NCBI GenBank assembly: GCA_963824415.1
Contig: CAWGPM010000001.1
Span: forward strand, 248,001-312,000
Direction: 5' to 3'
Origin: JABDQA01 sp963824415
GTDB taxonomy: Bacteria; Desulfobacterota; Desulfobulbia; Desulfobulbales; Desulfocapsaceae
DNA: 64,000 nt
The notes under the pieces are model-generated. The model had not been told where the DNA came from, ran no database searches, and saw nothing but the letters and a program-made list of their open reading frames with translations. A program made the position numbers and the translations under genes. Positions 27,636-34,860 of the stretch are shown here, piece after piece. The first letter of the stretch is position 1. Each line of letters begins with the position of its first letter.

Positions 27636-28106
27636 TCAGTTCTTATCAGATGAAGGAGGAAGCTTGATTCTGTGAATTTTTTTGACCAGGCTGCGGTTGA
27701 TGGTTGTCTCGGTGCCACCGGCTGAGAGCATAATCACCTGATCCGGCTCGATGGTTATATCGACGGCCTCCAGGTCGGATCCACCGACAATCTCGATGAT
27801 ATAGAAGAACCGGTCAGTAGGCTCCGAACTTTCGGCCTGCTCGATCTCGGCAAGCTTTTGCAGATAGACCTGCTGCATTGCCTCGGAGAGCTCTTCCTGA
27901 TCGACAACAATATCTTCTCCGGGCATCGGCAGGCTGGAAGTCTGGTCTTTTGCTTGGCGATCACCGTAAAACCGCTCGGTGAGCCTGCTGATATCTGAGA
28001 AATCGATCACCAGAAACAGCAGACAACCAAAAAGGACCAGCACAACAATGGTTTTTACTCGAACACCGAAAGCAGCAAGCGGCTGCTTTTGATCGTTGCT
28101 CATCAT
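27636..28106 (-). CDS. Single-span membrane protein of unknown function
   Basis: A 156-residue protein, taking the MMSNDQK start at 28106; the frame is open for 36 more codons upstream, without family support. One transmembrane helix at about residues 15-33 (TIVVLVLFGCLLFLVID) is followed by an acidic helical linker and a C-terminal beta-rich domain (RFFYIIEIVGGSDLEAVDI; ETTINRSLVKKIHRIKLP). I do not recognise the family. It is predicted to face the periplasm. Confidence 0.55.
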   Translation of the reverse strand: MMSNDQKQPLAAFGVRVKTIVVLVLFGCLLFLVIDFSDISRLTERFYGDRQAKDQTSSLPMPGEDIVVDQEELSEAMQQVYLQKLAEIEQAESSEPTDRFFYIIEIVGGSDLEAVDITIEPDQVIMLSAGGTETTINRSLVKKIHRIKLPPSSDKN

Positions 28107-28511
28107 TTCGTTCTCGCGTGTACCGGTAAGATCCAAAATGTAGTTCGTTTCAACCCGATTTCCTGAGCACTGGCGAGCAGGCACAGGCAGTTTTGCAAGA
28201 GGCTCAATAGACATATTATATCCTGTAGCATCCCATACTGCCAGAATTGGTTGAGAAAGCAGCCTAAATCGTCCGCTGGCAAAACAAGCACGTACCGGCC
28301 AGCGGTGGCTGGTAAAAAAAATGCAGAACCGTCGGGCCCTTGTTACGGCAGCTCTGTTTTAATATGAATGAAATCGAAGCCAGTCTGACGATATCACCTG
28401 TCCATAAGAAGCAGCATATACTGCATTGTGGTATTACTGAGAGGGAATTCGATTAAGATTAATAAATCTAAGACATCAGACCAAAAATTGTGTGTATTTG
28501 CACATAAATAC

Positions 28512-28540
28512 TTGACACAGGTGTGGTGCCCGGCTATCTT
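28512..28540 (+). promoter_or_regulatory. Sigma-70-type promoter candidate
   Basis: TTGACA (28512-28517), a 17-nt spacer, then TATCTT (28535-28540). The -35 is perfect and the spacing ideal. It points toward the first NrfD gene, 427 bp away. Confidence 0.5.
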
Positions 28541-28877
28541 ACGGGACAATATTTAATTAATAAATTAATTACCTGAAAAGCACGGAACTCTGCACTAAAT
28601 GGACATTTGTGGTACACGTTTTCAGTTGAAATACGGTTTTTTTGTAGTACATTGCGATTGATTTTGAAGGCTTGATCTGTCACTATGGGGAGTACATTTT
28701 TCAGCTGCGAAGGTTCCAGGCAGGCGACAGGTGGACTAAACCCTAAATCCTCTGATCTTTTCTGAGCGAGTGAAAAGCTGGCTGACAGGTCGCTCTGCAA
28801 TGAGCCTGGCTCAATTAGATTCTTGCCATGCTCTGATTATTTGATGTAATTCTTAATGATTATCAATTAATACCTAT

Positions 28878-28929
28878 CCGAATTCAAATTTGTATCTGTT
28901 GGTAAAAACATTTTTGAATTCGGTTTTTT
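28878..28929 (+). terminator. Terminator-like hairpin in the NrfD-1 leader
   Basis: CCGAATTCAAA (28878-28888) pairs with TTTGAATTCGG (28913-28923) and is followed at once by TTTTTT. This is an intrinsic-terminator shape only 37 nt before the NrfD start. It could stop a leader RNA or act as an attenuator. Confidence 0.55.
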
Positions 28930-28951
28930 GCGATTTGGTCCAACAGCAACG

Positions 28952-30133
28952 ACAAAGGAGTGAGCGATGAACAATTTACTGGCGGGGATACTGCCCCAGG
29001 AAGGCGGTCTGGAGTCGACCGCTTCGTGGAAGTACACGGCTGCGGTGATGATCTGCGGACTCTTAAGCGTGGCCGGTGTGGCGGCGGGAGTCCATTCGAT
29101 AGCAGCCGGCCATGAACATACCTTCGGGGTTAGCCGGGACGTACCGTGGGGCGTATTGATTGCGACCTACGTCTTCTTCGTGGTCACCTCCACCGGTCTG
29201 TGCATCGTTTCCTCGGTGGGCCATGTGTTCGGTTTCAAGGACTTCAACCCGATCGCCAAACGGGCGGTGTTTCTTTCCATAGCAACGATCGTGGCGGGTT
29301 TTCTGGTGATTGCCTTCGAGATCGAGAACTCCTGGCGCATGCCGGTGGGCAACGTGATCGGCGCCAACCCGACCTCGAATATCTGGTGGATGGGCACCCT
29401 GTACGGGGCCTATCTGTTCTTCATGATGATCGAGTTCGTGATGTTGCAGAAGGAACAACACCGGACGGCGATGATGTTCGGCCTGGCCGGTCTGCTGACC
29501 GGTGTGGTGGCACATTCCAATCTGGGCGCGGTGTTTGGTCTGCTGAGCGCCCGCGAGTTCTGGCACGGCCCGTATATGCCGATCTACTTTATCACCTCGG
29601 CGGCGATGTCTGGCTGCGTGGCGATTATCTTTTTCACCTATCTGGCGTACCGGGCGAACAACTGGGAGATGAGCGAGGATATGAAAAAATCGCTGGGCAG
29701 TGTGGCCAAACTGGGCGCGCTGATGATGGCGATTATCCTGTTTTTCACGAGCTGGAAGATGATAACCGGTATCACCGGCAATCCTCCGGGCAAGTATACG
29801 GCGATGATGGCGCTGCTGACGGGCCCGTATGCGATCAATTTCTGGATCGGCGAAGTGGCGCTGGGCATGGTGATTCCGTTTGTGCTGATCATGGCGGTAC
29901 GCGGCAACAATATGCGGGTGATTTTTCTGGCCTCGGTGGCGGGCATGATCGGCATCTTTTTCATGCGCTACGATCTGGTGATCGTGGGTCAGCTGGTGCC
30001 GCACTTCCACGGTATGGGGTTGGTTGATTATCCGGAACTGTTGAGCTACTCACCGAGTTTTCATGAGTGGCTGATCACCCTGGGCGGCTTCGCCTTCTGC
30101 GGCTTTCTGTTTCTGGCCGGAGAGCGGCTCTTC
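28952..30133 (+). repeat. Exact duplicated segment, copy 1 (NrfD gene)
   Basis: This 1182-bp segment, from the ribosome-binding site almost to the stop codon, is identical to 34861-36042. Both flanks differ. Five of the next 27 bases differ between the copies, all without changing the amino acids. Confidence 0.9.
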
Positions 30134-30160
30134 CGAGGCCACCTCAGTCACGATCATTGA
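28967..30160 (+). CDS. NrfD/PsrC-type membrane subunit, copy 1
   Basis: A 397-residue polytopic protein, eight to ten helices, of the NrfD/PsrC (polysulfide reductase C) family. Typical stretches are FGVSRDVPWGVLIATYVFF, ENSWRMPVG and NPTSNIWWMGTLYGAY. These subunits exchange electrons between quinone and a periplasmic or cytoplasmic Fe-S partner. An AAAGGAG ribosome site precedes the ATG. The Fe-S protein and the cytochrome genes follow, forming a membrane redox module with no molybdopterin subunit. The encoded protein is identical to the one at 34876. Confidence 0.88.
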   Translation: MNNLLAGILPQEGGLESTASWKYTAAVMICGLLSVAGVAAGVHSIAAGHEHTFGVSRDVPWGVLIATYVFFVVTSTGLCIVSSVGHVFGFKDFNPIAKRAVFLSIATIVAGFLVIAFEIENSWRMPVGNVIGANPTSNIWWMGTLYGAYLFFMMIEFVMLQKEQHRTAMMFGLAGLLTGVVAHSNLGAVFGLLSAREFWHGPYMPIYFITSAAMSGCVAIIFFTYLAYRANNWEMSEDMKKSLGSVAKLGALMMAIILFFTSWKMITGITGNPPGKYTAMMALLTGPYAINFWIGEVALGMVIPFVLIMAVRGNNMRVIFLASVAGMIGIFFMRYDLVIVGQLVPHFHGMGLVDYPELLSYSPSFHEWLITLGGFAFCGFLFLAGERLFRGHLSHDH

Positions 30161-30226
30161 TTGCGTGCAATAATACTTAATTGCCTGGCCGAATTGAATC
30201 GGCTGTAACCATAGTGAGAGTATGAT

Positions 30227-30979
30227 ATGAAAATCAGAGAACTTGAAAAGATGACGCCCGAACATCCGGACCATCTTCCCTCCAGAGAACGGCGCACCTT
30301 TCTCAAAATGGGACTGGCGGTGACCGGTGTATATCTTGGCGGCAGCATCCTTTCGCTGACCTCGGTAAAAAATGTGCTGGCCGAGGGTGTTGTCCCCAAG
30401 GTGGGCAAGTATCCCTACAGTCCCCACTACGCGATGGTCATCCGTGAGCACCTGTGCGTGGGCTGTGAGCTTTGCAAAGAGGCCTGCGTAAAAACCAACA
30501 ATGTGCCCGAGTATGGCTTTCGCACCACTATTCTCGAGCGTAGACGGGATATCGTCGGCGGCGGGGAGGAGACCATTTTCATGCCGGTGCTCTGCAATCA
30601 GTGCAACCGCCCCCCATGTGTTCGTGTCTGTCCGACGACGGCGACCTGGAAAGATGAAAAGACTGGGATCGTGGTGATGAAGCCGAGCCGCTGCATCGGC
30701 TGCAAGACCTGCATGGCCGCCTGCCCCTACAATGCCCGCTATTTCAACGAGGAAACCCGGGCCGTGGACAAGTGCAATTTCTGCATGGACACGAGGTTGT
30801 CAAAGGGTGAGACGACCACCGCCTGCGTCGAGGCCTGTCCGGCCGATGTCAGAGTGTTTGGTGATCTCAGTGATGTCAACAGCAGAGTTTTCGGGCTGCT
30901 GCATGAGCCTGGAACCATTGTCTGGGTGCTCAGGCCAGAGGCAGGAGCATTGCCTAATATCTTTTACACAAACGCCTGA
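30227..30979 (+). CDS. Tat-exported 4x[4Fe-4S] electron-transfer protein (PsrB/NrfC/DsrO-like)
   Basis: A 250-residue protein with a Tat signal (RERRTFLKMG, Arg pair at residues 22-23, followed by a hydrophobic stretch). Four [4Fe-4S] motifs follow in the usual order: CVGCELCKEAC from residue 77, CNQCNRPPCVRVCP, CIGCKTCMAACP, and CNFCMDTRL with CVEACP. It should act in the periplasm as electron conduit between the NrfD quinone-site subunit and the cytochrome encoded 68 nt downstream. The same pairing occurs in DsrO-DsrP, NrfC-NrfD and PsrB-PsrC. Confidence 0.9.
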   Translation: MKIRELEKMTPEHPDHLPSRERRTFLKMGLAVTGVYLGGSILSLTSVKNVLAEGVVPKVGKYPYSPHYAMVIREHLCVGCELCKEACVKTNNVPEYGFRTTILERRRDIVGGGEETIFMPVLCNQCNRPPCVRVCPTTATWKDEKTGIVVMKPSRCIGCKTCMAACPYNARYFNEETRAVDKCNFCMDTRLSKGETTTACVEACPADVRVFGDLSDVNSRVFGLLHEPGTIVWVLRPEAGALPNIFYTNA

Positions 30980-31047
30980 TTGATGCCTTGTATTAACCTA
31001 CAGCATCAGTGGTGGTATCAACCATTATCGAGTAAGCGGAGAGTGTA

Positions 31048-31728
31048 ATGAAAAATATTGTAACGATACTGGGACTGTTCGGTGTCATACTGCTCAGCGG
31101 TGTCTATATTTCCGCCAAGAACCAGCCGGCGGAAGAACAGGAGCCATACGACGAGGACACCTACGGCCCGGAGGCTGATATCGTCTGGAACAGCCCGGTC
31201 CAGGGTGCTTTTTTCAGTCACAAGATTCACACCATGGACATGGAACTCGAATGTGACGAGTGTCATGACGAACTGTTCGAAATGGAGGCCGGCGCCGCCG
31301 AGGCCAATGACGATTTCACCATGGAGTCGATGGCCGAGGGCAACTATTGCGGCGCCTGCCATGACGGCAGCACCGCATTTTCAACGGACTCTCAGTGCGC
31401 CTCCTGCCATTTGGCCCCGGAGCATCCGGTCGTCTGGACCAAGCCGGTCAAAGCGGTGATTTTCGAACACGCCACTCATACCGAGGAGGCTGGAATGGAC
31501 TGCGAGTCGTGTCATGACGACCTGTTCATCATGAAGAGCGGAGCCGCCCAGGAGAATGACGATTTCAATATGGAAGCGCTCTACGCCGGCAATTATTGTG
31601 GTGCCTGCCATGACGGTTCTACCGCGTTTGCCTCCGATACACGCTGCACGTCATGCCATATCGGTGTACGTGGATACGCCAGGTTGACCGGCGAAGGAAG
31701 CGATGCCGCGCACGATTCCGGTCACTGA
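31048..31728 (+). CDS. Hexahaem c-type cytochrome (two tandem c7-like triads)
   Basis: A 226-residue protein with an N-terminal signal or anchor (residues 1-22). Six CxxCH haem sites occur at about residues 69, 101, 117, 152, 184 and 200. They form two internal repeats of three haems with nearly the same spacing (CDECH/CGACH/CASCH and CESCH/CGACH/CTSCH), including the repeated GNYCGACHDGSTAF. Extra histidines before each triad (HKIHT, HATHT) are suitable distal ligands. It probably gives or takes electrons at the periplasmic end of the NrfD/Fe-S module. The gene is the third in that unit and is followed by a 12-bp hairpin. Confidence 0.88.
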   Translation: MKNIVTILGLFGVILLSGVYISAKNQPAEEQEPYDEDTYGPEADIVWNSPVQGAFFSHKIHTMDMELECDECHDELFEMEAGAAEANDDFTMESMAEGNYCGACHDGSTAFSTDSQCASCHLAPEHPVVWTKPVKAVIFEHATHTEEAGMDCESCHDDLFIMKSGAAQENDDFNMEALYAGNYCGACHDGSTAFASDTRCTSCHIGVRGYARLTGEGSDAAHDSGH

Positions 31729-31737
31729 TTCTCCTTT

Positions 31738-31770
31738 ATGCAGAGCCCGGCTAGAGGTCGGGCTCTGCAT
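31738..31770 (+). terminator. Hairpin after the cytochrome gene
   Basis: A perfect 12-bp stem (ATGCAGAGCCCG / CGGGCTCTGCAT) with a 9-nt loop, 9 nt after the cytochrome stop. It probably ends the three-gene NrfD/Fe-S/cytochrome unit, although no T-run follows. Confidence 0.6.
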
Positions 31771-32029
31771 ACCGTAATACCAGCCCCCCAATTCCCGCCA
31801 AGCAGTTAGTTTTCTTTTCCAGATATACCGGATATCAATCTCCCAGGGAGCATTTTGCGCCCATTTCTAAATTTTCTCTTTAAGATGCTGAAATAATATA
31901 ATTATTTATTTTGTGCCTGGTTTGCTAGTGGAGCGGGCAGGGCAGCCTGTTTGCAGCAGACATCTAGCTTTTCTCTGTAACTATCTGAAATATAAATAGT
32001 AAATAAGCAGAACCAGAATTGGCTCAGAA

Positions 32030-32070
32030 TGCGTCATGGCAATCGCTTCGTGGACGCAATCTGCGTCATG
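32030..32070 (+). promoter_or_regulatory. Candidate enhancer (UAS) for a sigma-54 activator
   Basis: TGCGTCATG occurs at 32030 and again at 32062, and GACGCA-ATC-TGCGTC at 32053-32067 is a perfect 6-3-6 palindrome. The cluster lies about 130 bp upstream of the sigma-54 promoter, a normal distance for an enhancer-binding protein. The cognate activator is unknown. Confidence 0.55.
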
Positions 32071-32197
32071 TGGGGAAGTCTTTCTGTAATCGCGGCTCAT
32101 ATTCTAGCCAATATATAACTAAAAATATTAATTTAAAACTAATAATATCAAATATATATTCAAAACATAAGTTATTAATTAATTAATTTATTTAGGC

Positions 32198-32213
32198 TGG
32201 CATATGCCTTGCT
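32198..32213 (+). promoter_or_regulatory. Sigma-54 (-24/-12) promoter before the small protein/NrfD-2 unit
   Basis: TGGCAT-ATGCC-TTGCT matches the consensus TGGCAC-N5-TTGCW with one change and exact GG/GC spacing. It lies 57 bp before the start of the 74-residue small membrane protein. Confidence 0.75.
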
Positions 32214-32269
32214 TTATAGATGGCAAGAGAGCATGAAGACTCGTTAACACGATTATAAAGGAGGCTGTT

Positions 32270-32494
32270 ATGTCAGCAACATTTATCCAGACAAGAGCCG
32301 GCGCCGCATCGATCAGCTCGATTGATTCATGGGCCTGGTTAGAAAAACTCAGCGAATATTTCTGGTGTTCGCTCTGTCTCATTCTGTTTGTCGTTCTCGG
32401 TCCGTTTTCAGCTCCGATCGCACTGGGGGTAGTCCTGTTCAGCAAACTGCAGGATCCCGCACTGCCGGAACCGGACTCCGTTTGCAAACAATAA
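32270..32494 (+). CDS. Small single-span membrane protein (74 aa) before NrfD-2
   Basis: A 74-residue protein. One hydrophobic segment at about residues 33-58 (CSLCLILFVVLGPFSAPIALGVVLF) includes two cysteines at its start. A strong AAAGGAGG ribosome site precedes the ATG, which supports real translation. It is the first gene after a sigma-54 promoter and is followed after 37 nt by the NrfD-2 gene. A shorter membrane protein holds the same place before NrfD copy 3. It may be an accessory subunit of the NrfD protein. No family was recognised. Confidence 0.65.
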   Translation: MSATFIQTRAGAASISSIDSWAWLEKLSEYFWCSLCLILFVVLGPFSAPIALGVVLFSKLQDPALPEPDSVCKQ

Positions 32495-32531
32495 CTGATA
32501 AGTCATTAACACGATACGAGCAGGAGGAATC

Positions 32532-33713
32532 ATGTCTACACAGTCACAGGTAGCAGTCATCAATGAAAGAGAATTTCGGAAGCCTCAGTTCAATCTTTTG
32601 TTATGGGCCATGCTGGCCCTGGTGGCAATTGGGATTTCAGCAGGTATCTATGGACTCTTTGTCGGCCATCACCATGCCTTTGGTGTGACCCGTGAGGTCC
32701 CCTGGGGCATTGCCATTTCGACTTACGCCTATCTGGCCATTATCTCTACCGGTCTCTGCGGATTGGCTGCGCTGAGCCACATGTTCGGTGGCAATAACCT
32801 GGCTCCGCTGGCCAACCGGATGGTCTGGCTTTCCGTTGCAGCGATACTGGGGGCTTTTCTGGTCATCGGTCTGGAGCTTGAAAATGTCTGGCGCATGCCT
32901 TTGGGCGTGATTCTCTATCCGAATCCCACCTCTAATATATGGTGGATGGGTACTCTGTATGGAATGGCCGTCGGCATTATGATGGTAGAACTCTACCTGA
33001 TTATCACCAGGCGCTTTAAGCTGGCAGTGATCCTGGGCGTCTGTGCGGCGGTTACCGAGCTGTTTGCCAATTCGAACCTCGGTTCGGTGTTCGCCTCGCT
33101 CAATGCCCGGCCGTTCTGGTATGGTTCGCAATTGCCGATCTTTTTCCTGGCCTCGGCTTTCCTGTCCGGCGCTGCCGCAATCGTGCTGTTTACCCATGGC
33201 TCTTTTGCTTTGAGAAACCGTAAAGTAGGCGCGGTTAGCTTTGAGGCGCTGCAGACTGCCGGCAAGGTGATGCTGCTGCTTATTTTCATGATCGGTATTG
33301 CCACCGGCTGGAAGTTCGTCAATGCCTTTGTCGGCTCGGAAGAGGTTGGCGCTGCTGCCCGTCTGCTGACCACTGGACCGCTGTCCACCAGTTTCTGGGT
33401 TTTTGAAATCGGCATCGGCCTGGCATTGCCCTTCGTGATTCTGCTGTTCACCAGGCTCGAGTCAATCCAGGCACTCTCGCTGGCGGCTTTGATGGTATTG
33501 GTTGGACAATTCTTCTCCCGCTTGAACCTGGTAGTTGCCGGTCAGTTGATTCCCCAGTTTTCCGGCTTTGAAGGCATGCCGGACTATCACCACTATGCAC
33601 CAACCGGGCCTGAACTGGCCATCGTGCTGAGCGGTATCGGCGTGCTGGGTACCTGCTTTCTGATAGGCGAGTACTTTCTCGGCGAGCGGTTCAGGCACCA
33701 CCATGAGGACTAG
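32532..33713 (+). CDS. NrfD/PsrC-type membrane subunit, paralogue 2
   Basis: A 393-residue polytopic protein clearly homologous to the NrfD proteins at 28967 and 34876, sharing FGVTREVPWGIAISTYAYL, ENVWRMPLG, NPTSNIWWMGTLYG and ANSNLGSVF, but divergent elsewhere. No Fe-S or cytochrome partner gene is adjacent; upstream is a small membrane protein and downstream, 40 nt away, a MerR regulator. It probably carries a quinone site and may use the Fe-S/cytochrome pair at 30227-31728 or another partner. A GGAGGA ribosome site precedes the ATG. Expression is likely sigma-54 dependent. Confidence 0.87.
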   Translation: MSTQSQVAVINEREFRKPQFNLLLWAMLALVAIGISAGIYGLFVGHHHAFGVTREVPWGIAISTYAYLAIISTGLCGLAALSHMFGGNNLAPLANRMVWLSVAAILGAFLVIGLELENVWRMPLGVILYPNPTSNIWWMGTLYGMAVGIMMVELYLIITRRFKLAVILGVCAAVTELFANSNLGSVFASLNARPFWYGSQLPIFFLASAFLSGAAAIVLFTHGSFALRNRKVGAVSFEALQTAGKVMLLLIFMIGIATGWKFVNAFVGSEEVGAAARLLTTGPLSTSFWVFEIGIGLALPFVILLFTRLESIQALSLAALMVLVGQFFSRLNLVVAGQLIPQFSGFEGMPDYHHYAPTGPELAIVLSGIGVLGTCFLIGEYFLGERFRHHHED

Positions 33714-33753
33714 AAGCGGTGGTTATCGGAACCAAGGCAGTAAGGAGGGTAAC

Positions 33754-34125
33754 ATGATCTCTCAAGATGAAGCGATTTTCACCATAGGAATGGCGGCCAA
33801 GATCGTTGGTGTGCATCAGCGTACCCTGCGCAACTACGAAGAAAGTGGTCTGGTTCGGCCGATGCGTAGAGGGAAATGGCGCTACTATTCGATGCGGGAT
33901 ATCAAGTGGATCGAATGCTTGCGGGAGATGATTCACGAACACGGTATCAGCATCAATGCAGTAAAGAAACTGCTGGCCTATACACCGTGCTGGAATATTA
34001 TCGACTGCCCATTCGAAAAACGGCAGCGCTGCAGCGCCTTCTTCTCCAATACCATGGTCCCCAGTAAGATCAAGAGACTCACCCCGGTGCCCGGCCGCAG
34101 AAGGAAGAAAGTTGTGGCACTCTAG
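33754..34125 (+). CDS. MerR-family regulator with C-terminal cysteine cluster (module 2)
   Basis: A 123-residue protein. The MerR winged HTH covers residues about 8-78 (FTIGMAAKIVGVHQRTLRNY; HEHGISINAVKKLL), closest in style to HspR. After it comes PCWNIIDCPFEKRQRC, with cysteines in the pattern C-x5-C-x7-C, then a basic tail. The long dimerisation helix and effector domain of metal-sensing MerR proteins are missing. The cysteines could bind a metal or Fe-S cluster, or respond to redox or sulfide. The ATG at 33754 follows AAGGAGGG. It lies directly after NrfD-2, as its paralogue at 36199 lies after NrfD-3. Confidence 0.8.
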   Translation: MISQDEAIFTIGMAAKIVGVHQRTLRNYEESGLVRPMRRGKWRYYSMRDIKWIECLREMIHEHGISINAVKKLLAYTPCWNIIDCPFEKRQRCSAFFSNTMVPSKIKRLTPVPGRRRKKVVAL

Positions 34126-34156
34126 ATTCAGTAACGATTAACGCAGACCAACCCCG

Positions 34157-34192
34157 ACGCCTCCTGTCGCACAAGCGGCAGGGGGCGTTTTT
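34157..34192 (+). terminator. Intrinsic terminator after the module-2 MerR gene
   Basis: ACGCCTCCTGTCGC pairs with GCGGCAGGGGGCGT (two internal mismatches) around the loop ACAA, and TTTTT follows. It ends the small protein/NrfD-2/MerR unit. Confidence 0.75.
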
Positions 34193-34439
34193 CATGGCGG
34201 CTATTGCCTTTTCCTTCAATTGTCTGCAGTGGGCGCAAAGCCCTCCTGCCTGAGCATGTCTTGTCCCACCAGCCCGAACTCCACCGCAAGATTACCGGAT
34301 TAACACTTCCTGCACCTTCTGAGCCTTTTGCAGGAGCCCCTGTACCCATTTTGTTTTGAGCCTTTGTTGATCAGCAGAAGATGAGCTGTGAGCATGGATT
34401 GAAATGGATCCAATAAGCCAGGAGATTGGCAATAATAAT

Positions 34440-34460
34440 GGGCGCAAATTACGCCCGTTT
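34440..34460 (+). terminator. Short second terminator-like hairpin
   Basis: GGGCG and CGCCC flank a 7-nt loop, followed by GTTTTAT. It is short, and may act as a backup terminator. Confidence 0.45.
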
Positions 34461-34623
34461 TATAGCCATAAGAGGAATCATTTCAAAATGGGCTGGTTTT
34501 AAGCCGTACGTCCGCAGCAAATTTTTGAAAAAAAATTAATATAAACTATTGATATAAATTATTATATTAATAATAAAGAGCAAAATGTATTATATTTAGC
34601 TTAAAAAAAATAAAGTAAATTAC

Positions 34624-34650
34624 TTGACAACTAATGTTTACACATATACT
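34624..34650 (+). promoter_or_regulatory. Sigma-70-like promoter before module 3
   Basis: TTGACA (34624-34629) and TATACT (34645-34650) are both near-perfect hexamers, but the spacer is only 15 nt, so strength without help is doubtful. The site lies 75 bp before the small membrane protein gene. Confidence 0.5.
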
Positions 34651-34724
34651 ATCAGTTGAAAATCGGACTGGAAAAATTTTCTGTCCGCGCGACTCGTCGA
34701 TATTCAATAAATCAGGAGCAGATC

Positions 34725-34844
34725 ATGGACGGATTATTATTCTTAGCCTTTTGGATCGGGGGAGCCTCCCTCCACACGCTGTATGATTTGCGGATTAAAC
34801 CCCGGTTCAAAAATTTAAAACAGGAACCGTTTGAGTCTTTGTAA
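34725..34844 (+). CDS. Very small single-span membrane protein (39 aa) before NrfD-3
   Basis: A 39-residue protein (ATG at 34725 after CAGGAGCAGATC). Residues 3-16 are hydrophobic (GLLFLAFWIGGASL), followed by a basic, amphipathic tail rich in Lys and Arg. It occupies the same position before NrfD-3 as the 74-residue protein before NrfD-2, 31 nt upstream of the NrfD start. The frame continues upstream to 34656, but the ribosome site supports the short form. Small size limits confidence. Confidence 0.5.
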   Translation: MDGLLFLAFWIGGASLHTLYDLRIKPRFKNLKQEPFESL

Positions 34845-34860
34845 AAGGTAAAATGATTGA

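Larger units (their letters stand above)
28107..28966. other. Long intergenic leader upstream of the first NrfD gene
   Basis: This 860-bp AT-rich region has no supported gene. A sigma-70 promoter candidate lies at 28512-28540 and a terminator-like hairpin at 28878-28929, so a transcript of about 380 nt could end just before the NrfD gene. A weak Fur-like sequence (TGATTATCA) occurs near 28857. An 88-codon frame on the minus strand (28534-28800) is not convincing. Confidence 0.5.
31771..32269. other. AT-rich intergenic region with sigma-54 elements
   Basis: This 499-bp region has no coding frame I can support. Its 3' half carries a palindromic upstream element (32030-32070), a very AT-rich stretch of about 100 bp (a possible IHF or bending site) and a sigma-54 promoter (32198-32213), in the order typical of enhancer-dependent promoters. 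Confidence 0.6.
34126..34724. other. Intergenic region before the third NrfD module
   Basis: A 599-bp region without a supported gene. It holds two terminators (34157-34192 and 34440-34460), then about 160 bp of very AT-rich sequence and a sigma-70-like promoter at 34624-34650. Confidence 0.55.

Noticed and set aside
28534..28800. An 88-codon minus-strand frame in the NrfD-1 leader
   Set aside because: No ribosome site or known family; probably a chance frame in AT-rich DNA.
28850..28872. Fur-box-like TGATTATCA before NrfD-1
   Set aside because: Only the core matches; the outer parts of the 19-bp consensus do not, unlike the tandem site at 62394.
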